Positions 1 to 10,403 of a DNA stretch of 64,000 nt are shown in pieces (position 1 is the first letter of the stretch; the number at the start of each line of letters is the position of its first letter). The position numbers were made by a program, and so were the translations under genes. Source of the DNA: Lentinus brumalis (taxonomy: Eukaryota; Basidiomycota; Agaricomycetes; Polyporales; Polyporaceae); the NCBI GenBank assembly GCA_001792895.1, contig MARA01000021.1, positions 558,001-622,000 on the forward strand, written 5' to 3'. The notes under the pieces are model-generated. The model was not told where the DNA came from, did no database searches, and saw only the letters and a list, made by a program, of their open reading frames with translations.

Positions 1-294
1 CGCTTCCACGCCAGACTCGCCCACCGGTACTGGGGACTATCGGCTGTCGGTATGAGCTCGCGTCTGAGCCTGCCTCGAGTCGAGCAGAAGGAAGGATGTA
101 ATCTCCTCATTCGTCATGCTCAGCATGGCAGTTGGGAGTGCCACACTCCATGACCCTGACGCAGAATCGTGACCTTCGGTCTGCCTCCAACAGAAAGTGG
201 CGACTTGTACGGCATGCGACGGATAACTCATGGCCGAGAGAGAAGCACCGAGCGTAGTGGGGTGGGGAGCAGTGAATTGAGGTGAATTACGCAC
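1..294 (-). other. Decayed continuation of the dehydrogenase gene
   Basis: On the minus strand a short open stretch (about 250-37) resembles what should follow in glutaryl-CoA dehydrogenase (a DSxxxSWSV-like piece, then TNEE and SFLL), but residues around them are wrong and no splice site joins it in phase to the last good exon. It ends in a stop near 37. This suggests indel damage rather than an intact exon. Confidence 0.35.
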
Positions 295-904
295 CGTTCT
301 ACCTCGCGGGCTATGAGACCGTACGCCACGCTGCTCACGCCGGCACAGTCGTACCCCTGGATGGTCGGACCGAGGAGTCCCAGCTCGCCCATAGCAGGCA
401 GGATGTCATGGTTAAATTCTGGGAGCCCTGTCAGCTTGGACTCGTCGACATGTATACGATCTTACCTTCAGTCCGTTGCGCTTCCAGGACCCGGGGCAGT
501 AGGTTCTCCTACTGGTGCATTCTCAATGAGAGCGGAGGACGATAACACTTCAATGGACGTGCCTGACAGAATGCCCGAGCAGTATCTCTGCAAGCCATGG
601 TTCATGCAAGCTCCGGGGTGTATGAAGGGTAAGCGGACGTACCGGACAGCGACCTCTTCCTCTGTAAGTAGTCCCTCGGCGTTCAATGGATCCTATGATG
701 ACATCAGCCGAGTCTGCTGGTGGCCGGCGTAGACACCAACCTCCCAATTGAACTTCGCAAGGCCTATGCGCCGTCAGTGAGGGCAAAGCACCTCGAGCTG
801 AAGTGCTCACCGGACGCCATACGCCGATTCACTACTCCATGGCTCATCCCCGTTCTGCACGTCCTCGTCGCGCGCGCAAATTGGCGTAAGCTGCTGGAGG
901 CCAT
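295..904 (-). CDS. GCDH: Glutaryl-CoA dehydrogenase, 5' part (partial, six exons)
   Basis: Mitochondrial flavoenzyme of lysine/tryptophan breakdown (glutaryl-CoA to crotonyl-CoA). I assemble six exons: 904-811, 763-741, 692-643, 587-563, 508-466 and 418-295, about 119 residues. The first exon gives a basic, Ser/Arg-rich leader that looks like a mitochondrial targeting peptide. The following exons give family-typical stretches: [48 protein letters not shown] and [14 protein letters not shown], the acyl-CoA dehydrogenase N-terminal domain. Introns are 47, 48, 55, 54 and 47 nt; the fourth has a GC donor (see findings). Beyond position 295 the expected Asp-Ser-Gly-Tyr-Arg segment is not found in a clean frame, so the gene is either broken or continues unrecognisably off the window. 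FAD and catalytic regions are not visible. Confidence 0.82.
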
Positions 905-1477
905 GTTGACAAGAGGATTCAGTTTGGTTGCAAGAGATACTTGTCGTGAGGAGGAGACAAGGCAGAAACAGGAGAAATGCGGGGTAAATACGTAGGGAAT
1001 AGACGCCCGGAACATATCCGCCGGGTTACCGGCGAGCGTTTATCCCAACTCTGAACGTATCCGATAAGTCCGAGGACTACAGCTACTTACTGTATAAGTA
1101 TGTTACTCGCAACCTTCTTAAACTTCGACTTCGACTCGACTTCCCTGCTCTCCCACCAGTGGAAAGTGTTGCAACATGTACAGCTACTGTTTCAGTGCGG
1201 TGGACGTCTTCTAAACCAAAAACAAGTAACAGCGTACCATGCACGACATGTCGTGTCGCACAGGGCAAGGAGTATTAACAGTGTAACATCAAGCCCGGTC
1301 GTGTTCGAATGACTCAGGTTCTGGCCATACAAGAATCGACTGCATCCACATACCAGCTACGCTTCCGTGCCGCAGGCCACACCTTCTCCTTCCTGACCGG
1401 CGTTTGTCACGGTGCTGCGGTAGGCACGACCCATAGATATGCTCAGCGACTCGTAAAGTTGCTATCATCCGGACGCC
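905..1477. promoter_or_regulatory. Divergent intergenic region
   Basis: About 570 bp between the divergent starts of the dehydrogenase (minus) and the first DUF6697-type gene (plus). No convincing coding exon is visible. By position it should hold both promoters; I see no clear TATA box. Confidence 0.4.
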
Positions 1478-3067
1478 ATGGCCGACCTTGCTCTCAAGCC
1501 CGAAATCGCTTCCGAGTTCGTCAGATTTCTGGATGCACAGCTCAAGGAGGCTCGTGAGCAGCTGCAGCGCAGTACCGACGTAAGTTACAGGTTCAAGTTC
1601 CTCTCAAAGTCGGACAGGGCGTGCTTTTACGTAGACGCGGCCAGTGCCAATCACAACCTGAACTGACTTGCACCCCGGTAGGACAATGTTGCTCTCAGGA
1701 GAGAATTCGAGGCTTTTCGATCGGACGCTGGGACGGCTTCACATGGAAGTGCTGAGAGAAGCGTGAGTTATGTCCTTGCCCCATAACTATGTTGACTGAC
1801 CGCCTGGCACCACAGGAGATCGAAAACCTGCGAGCAGAAGTGAGCCGCCTCCGCAAGGAACTAGAGGATGCGCAGGAATCTACCAGAGGCCATCAAGCTG
1901 AGGCATCGACGTGGCGGACGCGATATGAGCAACTGAAGCCACAGCTGGCCAATTCCGCGGCCCATACTGCGCAGATTCTGGAGAAGATGCGCGAGGAGTT
2001 GGCAGCGACCACGCCTCACGGTTCCTCGACAGGTCAAACCCTGATCCAGGTGTGCCTAATCCATCTAATCTATGTCGGGGCTTATTCTCTGCGGTAGTTT
2101 CGCGCGCTGCTGCATACTCTGCCATCCGTCGCAGCGTCTGCGAGCCCGAGCGGGTCCAAAGTGGTCTTTCATGGTACCAAGTTGCCCCCGCTGCTGTCGA
2201 AAGTACGTCATCTCAACTGAAGCTCGTGTGGAGCTCATTACTGACGATATACCACAAGGCGACCTTGAAAGCCTGGTATGTCACATAACGCATTCGGTCT
2301 GTCGCTCCTGACTGTACACGGAGTACAGCACCGGCGGTGTCTGTTTCTTCGGTCACCTCTTGGAGTGGGTGGCAGCATCGTCCCAGCACGCGTACACTAT
2401 CTTCCCCGAGTATCGGTACAACCCAAACCCTCGGAGGGGGAACCGACATGGACCGCCGCGACCGACTGCGGTTCCCTCGTGGGCCGACAACGCGAGCTAT
2501 TCTACGTCGACGCTGGAAACATCTGCTACGCAGGCACCTTCCTGTGCCACACGGGCCCCCGATCCGTCAAGGTGGCGGACCTTGCGGTAGACACTGAGGT
2601 GCGTCTCAACTGTTTGCACCTCAGATCTGTCACTGACTCTGTTACACCGGTAGAGCGTCGCGCAAGCCGTTGTACAGAAGACTTTCCACGTCAACATCAA
2701 GTCCCCACAGAGCAGGCAAGCGAAGGCGAAGACCTACATGCCTCTCCTTGCAGATCTGTATGCCGAAGGAACCGCCACAGTCCGCATCCTCGGCTTGCAG
2801 CGTGTAGGATTCAACAAGAAGCTCTTCGAAATCCTCAGGAAGGCGCACGACCAGCGCGACCGGAGGCGCTCTGAGAGTGCGAGTACGAGTACGATCTCCG
2901 ATATGCTCGTCGAAACGGGTACAACATCGACGCATGCATCTCAGTCGGGACGCAGGAAGCGGGACTGGTTTGACGAGATATTGGACGATGGCGAGGAGAC
3001 TGAAGGTGGCGGGCCAGGGCTAGACGAGGACGAGGTGAACGATATGATGACGGTGTGGCGCGCTTGA
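1478..3067 (+). CDS. DUF6697-type protein with N-terminal coiled coil, copy A
   Basis: Six exons join in phase: 1478-1579, 1682-1762, 1816-2049, 2098-2202, 2329-2598 and 2654-3067, giving 401 residues. Residues about 10-135 are heptad-like and charged (ENLRAEVSRLRKELED), a likely coiled coil. The C-terminal half holds the family block: a YYxAGxxxYAGTYxCH-like motif (here ELFYVDAGNICYAGTFLCH), a VKV strand, then LYAEGTATVRILGLQRVGFN. A Ser/Thr-rich and then acidic tail ends at TGA 3065-3067. Copy B at 5.6-8.2 kb shares the same order. Basidiomycete proteins of this type are of unknown function; the name DUF6697 is from memory and was not searched. Exons 1-3 and 6 are the firmest; the acceptor before exon 5 was chosen for frame. 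Confidence 0.78.
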
Positions 3068-3197
3068 TGATACAGTGTCGAGGTGAGTGCACGCCGGTGT
3101 AATCCTTCCTTATTGCGTGCTGACTACAACACGCGCTACAGTCAAAGGGTATTGTGACCGGAAGAAGGAGAGCTACACATGTTTTGATATACGCATG

Positions 3198-3867
3198 TTA
3201 CATGAGACTGTCGAGGGGCGCGGTCGGTATGCTAGCCAACGACTCGATCGCGAAGCCGGCCTCAGTCCCTATCGCAACGCAGCTGGTAAGTAGGAGGCTT
3301 ATGCAATGATGGAAGAGACTCTTACCACAGGAACTCGGACTTCATTTCGCCCTGTGAGTCTTCCCCAACCTCCTGCACATCTTCCTCGCCCCGATCCACT
3401 CCGATGCCGTTCCCATCCCGCTCCCGTCCGCCATATGGTTCTGAGTTCTTCGTATCCAGGACGTCTTCGCGTCCGGTCGCCACGGTGTAAGAAAGCTCCT
3501 GGTGGACCACAAGCCACCGCATTGTCTTGCGCATTGACTCTACCTCGCCGGATAGGGTCTCCCGGAGCTCCCGCATCTCCTCCAAGCGCACGTTTATCTC
3601 CTGCAGGCGATCCCGTATGTCCTCCTCCAGTCTTTGTATGACCATCCATCTACTCTCCGCATCTGCCTGCGCTATCTGCTTTGTGTACGAGGGCTGGTCC
3701 TCAGGGATAGTATCCAGCGTTGACTTTGAGGACACTGAGGATGAACGAGAACGACTCGGGCTCCGGAGTGTCCCTGCACTTCGTAGTATGTCCTGCGACG
3801 ATGGTGGAGAAAGGTGGAATGTACCCCGGATAGGTTCTGATAAGGCCCTCGGTCTACCGTTCTGCAT
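3198..3867 (-). CDS. Hypothetical Ser-rich protein with coiled coil
   Basis: Function unknown. Two exons (3867-3326 and 3282-3198) separated by a 43-nt GTAAGA...CAG intron give 208 residues; both lengths sum to a multiple of three. The N-terminal half is Ser/Pro/Arg-rich (SPSRSRSSSVSS), and residues about 85-150 form a charged helix with heptad spacing (DIRDRLQEINVRLEEMRELR), probably a coiled coil. If the intron is not removed the protein stops at TAA 3322-3324 just after the donor. The open frame extends upstream to a GTG at 3960, but the first ATG is at 3867, and a TATAAA lies about 95 bp upstream of it. The gene is convergent with DUF6697 copy A, 130 bp apart. Confidence 0.6.
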
Positions 3868-3960
3868 GTTAGAGTGGGTAATCCAGGGTGTAAGAAGGGG
3901 AGTGAGTAGTTTCCGAGAGCTAGGAGATGAATGAGTAGTCTGCGTCGGAGGTGTGTTCAC

Positions 3961-3966
3961 TTTATA
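3961..3966 (-). promoter_or_regulatory. TATA-like box
   Basis: TATAAA on the minus strand, about 95 bp upstream of the ATG at 3867, a plausible core promoter position for that gene. A six-base match alone is weak. Confidence 0.35.
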
Positions 3967-3967
3967 T

Positions 3968-5635
3968 CACCCTCTGTAGTTAACTTACTGACCTGTCGTC
4001 ACCCACGAAGGAATCATTCGGAAGGACAAGAATTCCGATACAATAGCACATCGGTCGGTCCTTGGCGGCGCCCGCGCATCCAGCGTTGCAAGGTGCTGAG
4101 AGGAGATGGGTGTGGCGAGTGTTGCTATTGTCCTCGAACGTGAGTCGTGCCTCGAGTCCTGCGTCTGCATGGAGTGACAGGTTCTCACTGAATTGTCGAA
4201 GTACAGGTACGAAGAGCAGTGGCTCGTAACTACTGACTGTCCTCGCATGCTCTCGTACTCACTGTCGATAGTTTACAGGAGCCCGATCTCAATGACACAG
4301 TCGCAGCGAGCCAAGGTACGTGTATGTTCTATGTAGTACAAAGCTTCCTTCCCTTCCGCCACTGACTGAGTCTCCGCAGAGGCTTGTACACCCGGCGTGG
4401 AAACAGGAACGGCGGTATGCCATGGCGGAGCTGCCCAGCCCTAATCACGGCCATTCGTCTAGACAAATCGTGTACATCCTATGAAATCCTGCAATTAGCG
4501 ATGCCCCAGCACGCGGTGACGAAGGAACTCATTCACCTGTCCACGTCTCGGTCGACCACGCCGTCCATCTTGCCCACGTCTCGGGGCTCTTCAAGGGTCC
4601 GTTTGGTTCGCCACTCGGCCTCGTGCATGGGAGAGTCGTTATCGTCCGCAGTTGCACCGGTATCCTGCACTCGTCCCTCCTCCCCGCGACCGTCGGCATC
4701 GACATCGAGGTCCCGCTCTGGATGATCCAACACCTCGGGAGGGTATCCAGCCGTTCTTGCCCTTCCTTCGCCAATCCTAGCCCGTTGTGACCTCCCAAGT
4801 CCGAACGGCAAGGGTGCGGTAGCGGAAGGAAGGTGAAGATGCCGAATATGTGGGTCCTGGGCCCATGTAATCCCGCAGCTCATATCTATCGGGGACTCCG
4901 TATACAACGGACAGTACTCTGGGTCCAGTGGGTCATCATACTTGTGACTCGCCACCGCCGAGGTCGTCAGTCCCTTCAGCCGCCGCCCGCCGCCACCGTC
5001 AAGGGCTGTTACAACTCGGAGGGGGATAATTGGGGTTCCGTGTACGCTTTCATTGGGATAGCAGAATATAGGGCTGTGACGTGTGTCTCGGAAGTGTGCA
5101 GTTGACGATATGAGAGCGGAGAGAGAGTAAATTGCCGCAGAAGGGTCGGTATCGGGGTAGGCGAGGGACAAGCCGGCCATAACGGCTCTCTTATAACTGC
5201 CACGGAGAGCGTTGTTGTGTCTGGGTTTCTATGTCACAGACGCGAGAAATGCAGTGAAACAAAAGTACTGGCCCTTGAAGCTTGAAGTACTGCCGAGCGC
5301 TGCGGTAGTGATAACGACACTCACAACATTCTGCTTAAACTATATTATCTTTCACAACAAGCGCAACTGTCGAGATCATCTGCGGAGTCGTCCTGCTACC
5401 ATCCGAGTTGCGTCGTCATCTGGTAAGTACTCCGAGGCAACTCCGAGGCGCGGGAGCGTTACGCAGCCTGTGCTAAGTAAGCGCCGAAAAAAAAGTCGGT
5501 ATGGCTCAGTTCGGAACTTGAAGGTCTCTTGCCCTCTTCCCATCACTGACCTCCAATATACCATAAGGTGCGGCTCTAGAATAACCGAAGCATTCCATGA
5601 AAGTGTATGTTTTGATGATTCCACGTCATTGCAGA
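3968..5635. other. Unresolved region with coding-like fragments on both strands
   Basis: No gene can be built with confidence. On the plus strand about 4491-4780 is open with GC-rich third positions and a balanced composition (GLFKGPFGSPLGLVHG... then IDIEVPLWMIQHLGR), like an internal exon. The minus strand is open over the same stretch (listed separately). Near 5212-5630 only scattered short frames are seen. Confidence 0.3.
4533..5180 (-). CDS. Possible hypothetical protein
   Basis: A 215-residue open frame with ATG at 5180-5178. No family recognised. The first 120 residues have ordinary composition (for example DPLDPEYCPLYTESPIDMSCG), while the last 90 are rich in Arg, Asp and Glu and lie opposite a plus-strand frame that looks at least as coding. 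The true gene may be only the 5' half spliced elsewhere, or none. Confidence 0.28.
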   Translation of the reverse strand: MAGLSLAYPDTDPSAAIYSLSALISSTAHFRDTRHSPIFCYPNESVHGTPIIPLRVVTALDGGGGRRLKGLTTSAVASHKYDDPLDPEYCPLYTESPIDMSCGITWAQDPHIRHLHLPSATAPLPFGLGRSQRARIGEGRARTAGYPPEVLDHPERDLDVDADGRGEEGRVQDTGATADDNDSPMHEAEWRTKRTLEEPRDVGKMDGVVDRDVDR

Positions 5636-8200
5636 ATGCAATCCGAGGAGTCAAGCAACTCAATATTACCACCGGCCCCGGATTCGCCACGGCTTGATGT
5701 CAGTGTGAGTATCATTGCCCGTTAGTCAAACGATGCAGACATTTACGCATGGTTGATGAGTATCTGGTGATTATCTGTGTATGCGAAATCGGGTACTGGA
5801 AGTTGCCACGAGGCTGAGACCGTCCTCAAACATATCATGCGCTCGTGCTTGGAGTCGTGTGCAAGCCGTGACTGACGCAGCCTAATACAGAGCTCGATCC
5901 TCGTGAAGAAAGAGGAAGGAGACCCCAACAGCCCGAACTACGTTGGCATTCTGCGCTTTCCGCGTAAGCCACACGCCACACCTCCTGTCCCGCCTCGTCC
6001 ACTAATGGTAGGGTCTTAGGACGTACCGAATGTTAAGAAAGAGCTAGACGACGCGAAAGCTGCAGACCTCGAATATGAGCGCGTACGTAGATGTTCACTC
6101 ACAGTGCTGGTTTTCGTGGCGAGGCATACTGATATGCGTCTGATCTCTCGTGCCTGCAGAACATCGACATCCTGAAGAGGCATATCGTCGCTCTACGGCG
6201 AGAATGCGAGACGCTGGCACGGGAGCGCAATGCTGCTCGCAGAGAATATCAGACGATGAAGAGCGAGCGCGACGCTGCTCAGGGGGATCTGACCACGTAT
6301 ATGGCAAAAAACGGCGACATCGGAGCTCTGCGAAAAGAATGCGAGAGGCTGACACGCGAGCGGCACGCCGCTGACCTTTTGGCTTCACAGAACGAGACAG
6401 CTCAGTTGCAAGCCCTTCTGCAAAGATACCAGACGATGAATGGCGACACGGAGGCTGTCATTCAGACGTACAGGGCAGAGAAAAACGATATAGAGGCCCA
6501 TGTGAAGCAGTACAATCCCGAAATCATCGAGCGCCAGGAGGAGCTGCTCGTGGACCCCGAATTGCCGCAGGGTTGCGATGCGCTGCCACCGAACCCATCC
6601 TCGTCTCTCGCCTCATCGGTCCCCGTGATGCGCATGCGTCAGAGGCTCAGTCATCTCGGGGTCCGGCGACGACCGACGTCGCATACGCTGAGCGGATCAC
6701 AGAGGGTGAGTATTCCACTGTTCGATTCGAAGGCAGTTTTCTGGTATGTAGCTCAACTAAGTTACAGCTCAGTCAATTCCGCCAATGGCTGCAGAGTCGA
6801 CCGCTCCTGAGTAGTGCAGAGAAAGGGGCTCCTTATAACGCCTCAGCTGTGTTCATGAGCGTAGATTTGCCTGCGCTACCTATGGTGCGCCCTTCAGATG
6901 ACACATCGCACAAATCGGCCATTGACGACTGACATCTCACACGTCTGTAGCCCGCCTCTAGGTCGTGGTTAGTGGCTCGCAGCCATTTGACATGCTGGAG
7001 ACTGATTTCTCTCATAGCAAAGCTCCTCCTCTCTTCATTGGGCAACTCTATCATTTTACCAATAACAAGAAACTCGGCCTGGTACTCTGCCCGGATTACA
7101 TGTACGTCCCGTCGGCTACATATGCTCAGCGCATCTGGTCCCGTGCGGATCAGTGGCACGCTTGTGGCGAGCAGGAACGCGAGGTGTTCTATTACCATGC
7201 GCGCGAAGTACACTACGCAGGAACGTACGTATGTCATACGGGTCCCGGGCGGCTGAAGGTGCAAGACATGAGCAAAATGGGCATGTCAATGGAGGTAACT
7301 ATCGGTTCGACTCGCTTACTGTGGCGCGTTCGCGTGTACGCTTTCTGACCTCTTTGACTGCAGGAAATGGTCACTCGTCTGGGGTCCGTCACGGCGGCAG
7401 GGGAGTTGCCGCAAGAGGAACGCAATGCTATCCTCGCGCTCTATCAAGAGGGGTCGCTCACAGTCAATGTACTCGGCCTCGAGCGCGTCGGCTTCAACGA
7501 CACGCTCTACTCCTATCTCCACGTTGCGTACGAACAGCAACGTGAGGCCGTGCGTGTGGCTGAGGCACAGGCGCAGGCGCAGAAGAAGGCGAAGAAGCCG
7601 AAGAAGACTAAGGCTCAAAAGAAAGCCGAAAGAGCCGCTGCGCAAGCTGCACAGCAGGCGTTCGCGTACTTCCCTCCGCCGCCTCTTTCCGTCCCTCCGC
7701 CTCTTCCCGTCCTACCGCCCCCATCAGATCCGCACACCTCCGGCTTCCATCCACTCTTCACTGTTTCTCCTTACCAGTTTTCTCACACACCTCCCTTTGG
7801 CGCCGCGACTGGGAACCGTTTCGTACCTCTGCCGTATCTTGCGCCTGCCCGCTCTCCCTCCCCTCCAAGGCGCGCCCCGTCAGAGCTGGAGTATGTTGAC
7901 AATGAGTATGCCGATTCTGCGTTTCCAGTGAAGCGGGAAAGGGAAGACGATGAATACCTACTGGACGATGATCGCGAGTACAAGGTAGCCAAGCTCGAGG
8001 ATATGGAGGACGAGAAACGAGTCGACGACAAGCTTCGAGTCTACACGGAAGAGCCGGAGGATCAATATGGTCATAGATGGAACCGTGACAGGGTATGTCG
8101 TCTTTCACCGATATCCGACACTCCCGAAGCTGAAGTACCGCCTGCTCAGTCGGAAGACAACTTCGAACCGTACATGGGCTTCAAGAACGAGGAGGATTGA
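5636..8200 (+). CDS. DUF6697-type protein with N-terminal coiled coil, copy B
   Basis: Paralogue of copy A in the same orientation. Start ATG at 5636 opens a short first exon (to 5704). Further exons lie at about 5891-5963, 6020-6081 and 6160-6702 (long coiled coil, e.g. LRRECETLARERNAARREYQ), about 6768-6890, about 6965-7294 and 7364-8200. The core block EVFYYHAREVHYAGTYVCH and GSLTVNVLGLERVGFN matches copy A position for position. The intron 7295-7363 (69 nt) sits where copy A has its last intron. The C-terminal region adds an Ala/Lys-rich helix, a Pro-rich stretch (FPPPPLSVPPPLP) and an acidic tail absent from copy A. A 57-nt in-frame candidate intron (8094-8150) may also be removed. Phases of the 5891-6081 exons do not fully close, so the N-terminus is provisional. 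Function unknown. Confidence 0.7.
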
Positions 8201-8507
8201 TTTAGGATAGGCTTTGGCCAGCTCTGGCCCATACGTTCTTATTTATTGCAACCCTCATTATGTGATTCCCAAGTGTTGTATCTGTATCTGTCCATGCATG
8301 AAGTCACAGGTGAACCTCATCTGAGTCTCAGAGGGCCAGGAGGCGGCGCTTGTCTCCGTGTCACCGACATCCTGCGAGCACAGCCCCAGGCGGTCTTCAC
8401 CTCCGACTACCATGTATGTCGGACAGCGTATCGGTCGTATAGTCCCGGAGCAACTCCTTCGTGCTCGACGACCACTCGTCCCCTATTGTCTTGCTCGCTG
8501 GCGCATG

Positions 8508-8963
8508 ATGTCGACCGATACACCAGCGCCGCGCCACAAGTTCATCGTGTACGCGCCGGACATGACCGACGCGGATGCTCTGCAGCGTCGGCTGAGCGTG
8601 CGTCCTGCGCACCTCGAGAAGGCTGCTGAGTACATCAAGGGTGGCATGTTCAGTGCGTACGAACCTCTGCTTGAGACATGTTGAGCTAACATCCGGACCT
8701 GCAGAAGTCGCTGGCGTGATGTTGACCCCGGAGTCTATCGCATCTCCATCCGCGGAGAAGAAGATGGTCGGGTCGGTCTTCATCTGCGAGGCTGAGAGTC
8801 TTGAAGAAGTACGCCAGGTTATGCACAGTGACGTGTACTATACCAGCGGAGTGGTAAGCTTTGCGACTCCTCGTGAATGTCGTGTATGGTACTAACGTTG
8901 AAGCAGTGGGATAAGGAGAAGCTCGTGATCCTGCCGGTCGCTCTCGCCACTCAGACCTTGTGA
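8508..8963 (+). CDS. YCII-related domain protein
   Basis: Small ferredoxin-like alpha/beta-barrel protein of the YCII family (function in fungi unknown; bacterial relatives are small enzymes or modules). Three exons join in phase: 8508-8652, 8705-8853 and 8907-8963 (116 residues). Family-like segments are HKFIVYAPDMTD, RLSVRPAHLEKA, VAGVMLTPES, KKMVGSVFI and YYTSGVWDKEKLVI. Introns are 52 and 53 nt. An in-frame ATG at 8412 would add 32 residues that are Arg-rich and lack acidic residues until the last, like a mitochondrial leader; the ATGs at 8505 and 8508 are the conserved-looking starts. The stop codon lies inside a 35-bp tandem duplication. Confidence 0.85.
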
Positions 8964-9020
8964 ATTACTGGGGATTCTCGACGGGTCAGACCTTGTGAAT
9001 TACTGGGGATTCTCGACGGG
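8951..9020. repeat. Perfect 35-bp tandem duplication over the YCII stop codon
   Basis: Two identical adjacent 35-bp units, 8951-8985 and 8986-9020. The first contains the last coding codons and TGA of the YCII gene; the second repeats them in the 3' UTR. Confidence 0.97.
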
Positions 9021-9120
9021 AACTTATACGTTCGCTATATACACAACTTTCTCTCCAAGTTCTTCGACGGTCCATTGAATCCGCCCGCACGGGTCCAATA
9101 TCCTCGTCATCGTCTGTCGC

Positions 9121-9580
9121 CTATACCTGCTGCATAAGTCCCGAACTCCCCACGTCCGCCACCACATTCCGCGCCACATCCGGTACACGACGAGCTGCGG
9201 CCGCGTCTCCTAGCTCTGCCAAGAGAATTCGTGCGCTGAGCATGTTGCACAGGAACGTCAAATATTCTTCCTGCGTCGCGGACTCCTGCTTCTCCTCCGC
9301 GTGGTAGCAGGTGGCATGGTCTGCGATGCGCCACATGTATTTGAGGCATATCCGGCGCAACTCATGGTGGGTGAGGCATGGAGCGGGTTGGTGTGCTGCC
9401 GCGTCCTTGCCGCGAGGGAGCGGTGGCGTGCACGTTGCATGGGCGATCGCATGCGATCGGGTGTGGACTGCCAGCTGGGGCCGTCTGGGATGGTTGGCGG
9501 GGGTTTGTGGCGGGATGCGGGTGCGGACCACCGTCAGTGGGCGGTGTCAACGGGGCAGAGTTGCTGCGATTTGAAGACAT
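9121..9580 (-). pseudogene. Small Cys/Ala-rich protein relic, family member 1
   Basis: Family not recognised. An ATG at 9580 opens a Ser/Pro-rich N-terminus (to stop at 9362) in one frame; a second frame, open from about 9531 to 9121 but lacking its own early ATG, encodes a helical segment with ELRRICLKYMWRIADHATCYH, then EEYLTFLCNMLSARILLAEL. I found no GT-AG intron that joins the frames, so a frameshift is likely. The second segment resembles the C-terminal part of the gene at 12.6-13.2 kb (HIASYVAWYQDEERR, then CVEEMLARRATL). Confidence 0.42.
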
Positions 9581-9744
9581 CGCTCGACTCGAGCTTCCGG
9601 GGAATTCGGTATGAGATGGTGAATCCGTATGGGATGTGGGGCAGTCTGTGGTCCGAGGTATAGTCGAGGAAAAGCGATATCCGAATGACGAGCAGCGGGA
9701 GAAAAGAGGTGCGCGGACTCTCATGTTACTGCTCCTTTATAGCT

Positions 9745-10330
9745 GCAGCTCTGCTTCGCGTTGCTTACTCTTTGCGTCGCTATAGTCACCCTCTATGGCA
9801 GCTCAGCATCGAGACAGTGCGCCAGCGTGAGCTGTGGCATCCGCCTCGCGAACCTCCTAGGCACCTCGAGGAGGGTTGCTCTGGACATCAAGGGCAGGAT
9901 GTTCGACACGCGACGAGGATCACCATTCAATCTTCACGACCCATGGGTCGCAATGCGTCGGATCGCAAGCAAGAGGTCGCACCTGGTCTTCAGCTGCTCC
10001 GGGGCACGCATGTTCTTCCCATCCGTCTTTCGGTCCGTGGGTCGCTGGCCTCGTCGACCCTCCGATGAACTCGGGGATACTGTACTGGCGCACGACAAAG
10101 GGTGTTGTTGGCACGGTCTTTGGTAAGTTCGCGCGCATATAACGATTCACGCCCTGAATCTTGTCCTATCGTTGGACTACGACTTCAGTGTAGAGCGCGC
10201 AGGGGAAACCTCCATGCCATGCGGCGTGCATGGTGAACGGATAGCAAGAGATGCCGGAAGTCTTTTGTGCGCCCTCAGTAACTCGAGCGTAGCCCGCCAC
10301 CGCCACCCTTCCGCTCGGCCGAGCGGACTG
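9745..10330 (+). other. Coding-like exons of unrecognised gene
   Basis: A plus-strand frame with a segment PWVAGLVDPPMNSGILYWR leads to a strong donor (GTAAGT) at about 10122. With an acceptor after TGTAG near 10192 the reading continues about 50 residues (GVHGERIARDAGSLLCAL) to TAG near 10333. The 5' end cannot be placed: another frame (VALDIKGRMFDTRRGSPFN) is open just upstream. It may be a degenerate gene. Confidence 0.3.
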
Positions 10331-10403
10331 TAGCGACACATTCCTTGATTCAGTCCCTTAGTGAGCATCACGCGTTTGGCTGTGTCCGCACCTCGCGACT
10401 CAT

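Noticed and set aside
9400..9500. Intron joining the two frames of the 9.1-9.6 kb gene
   Set aside because: The available GT and AG sites do not change the frame in the needed direction or are too close together (28 nt).
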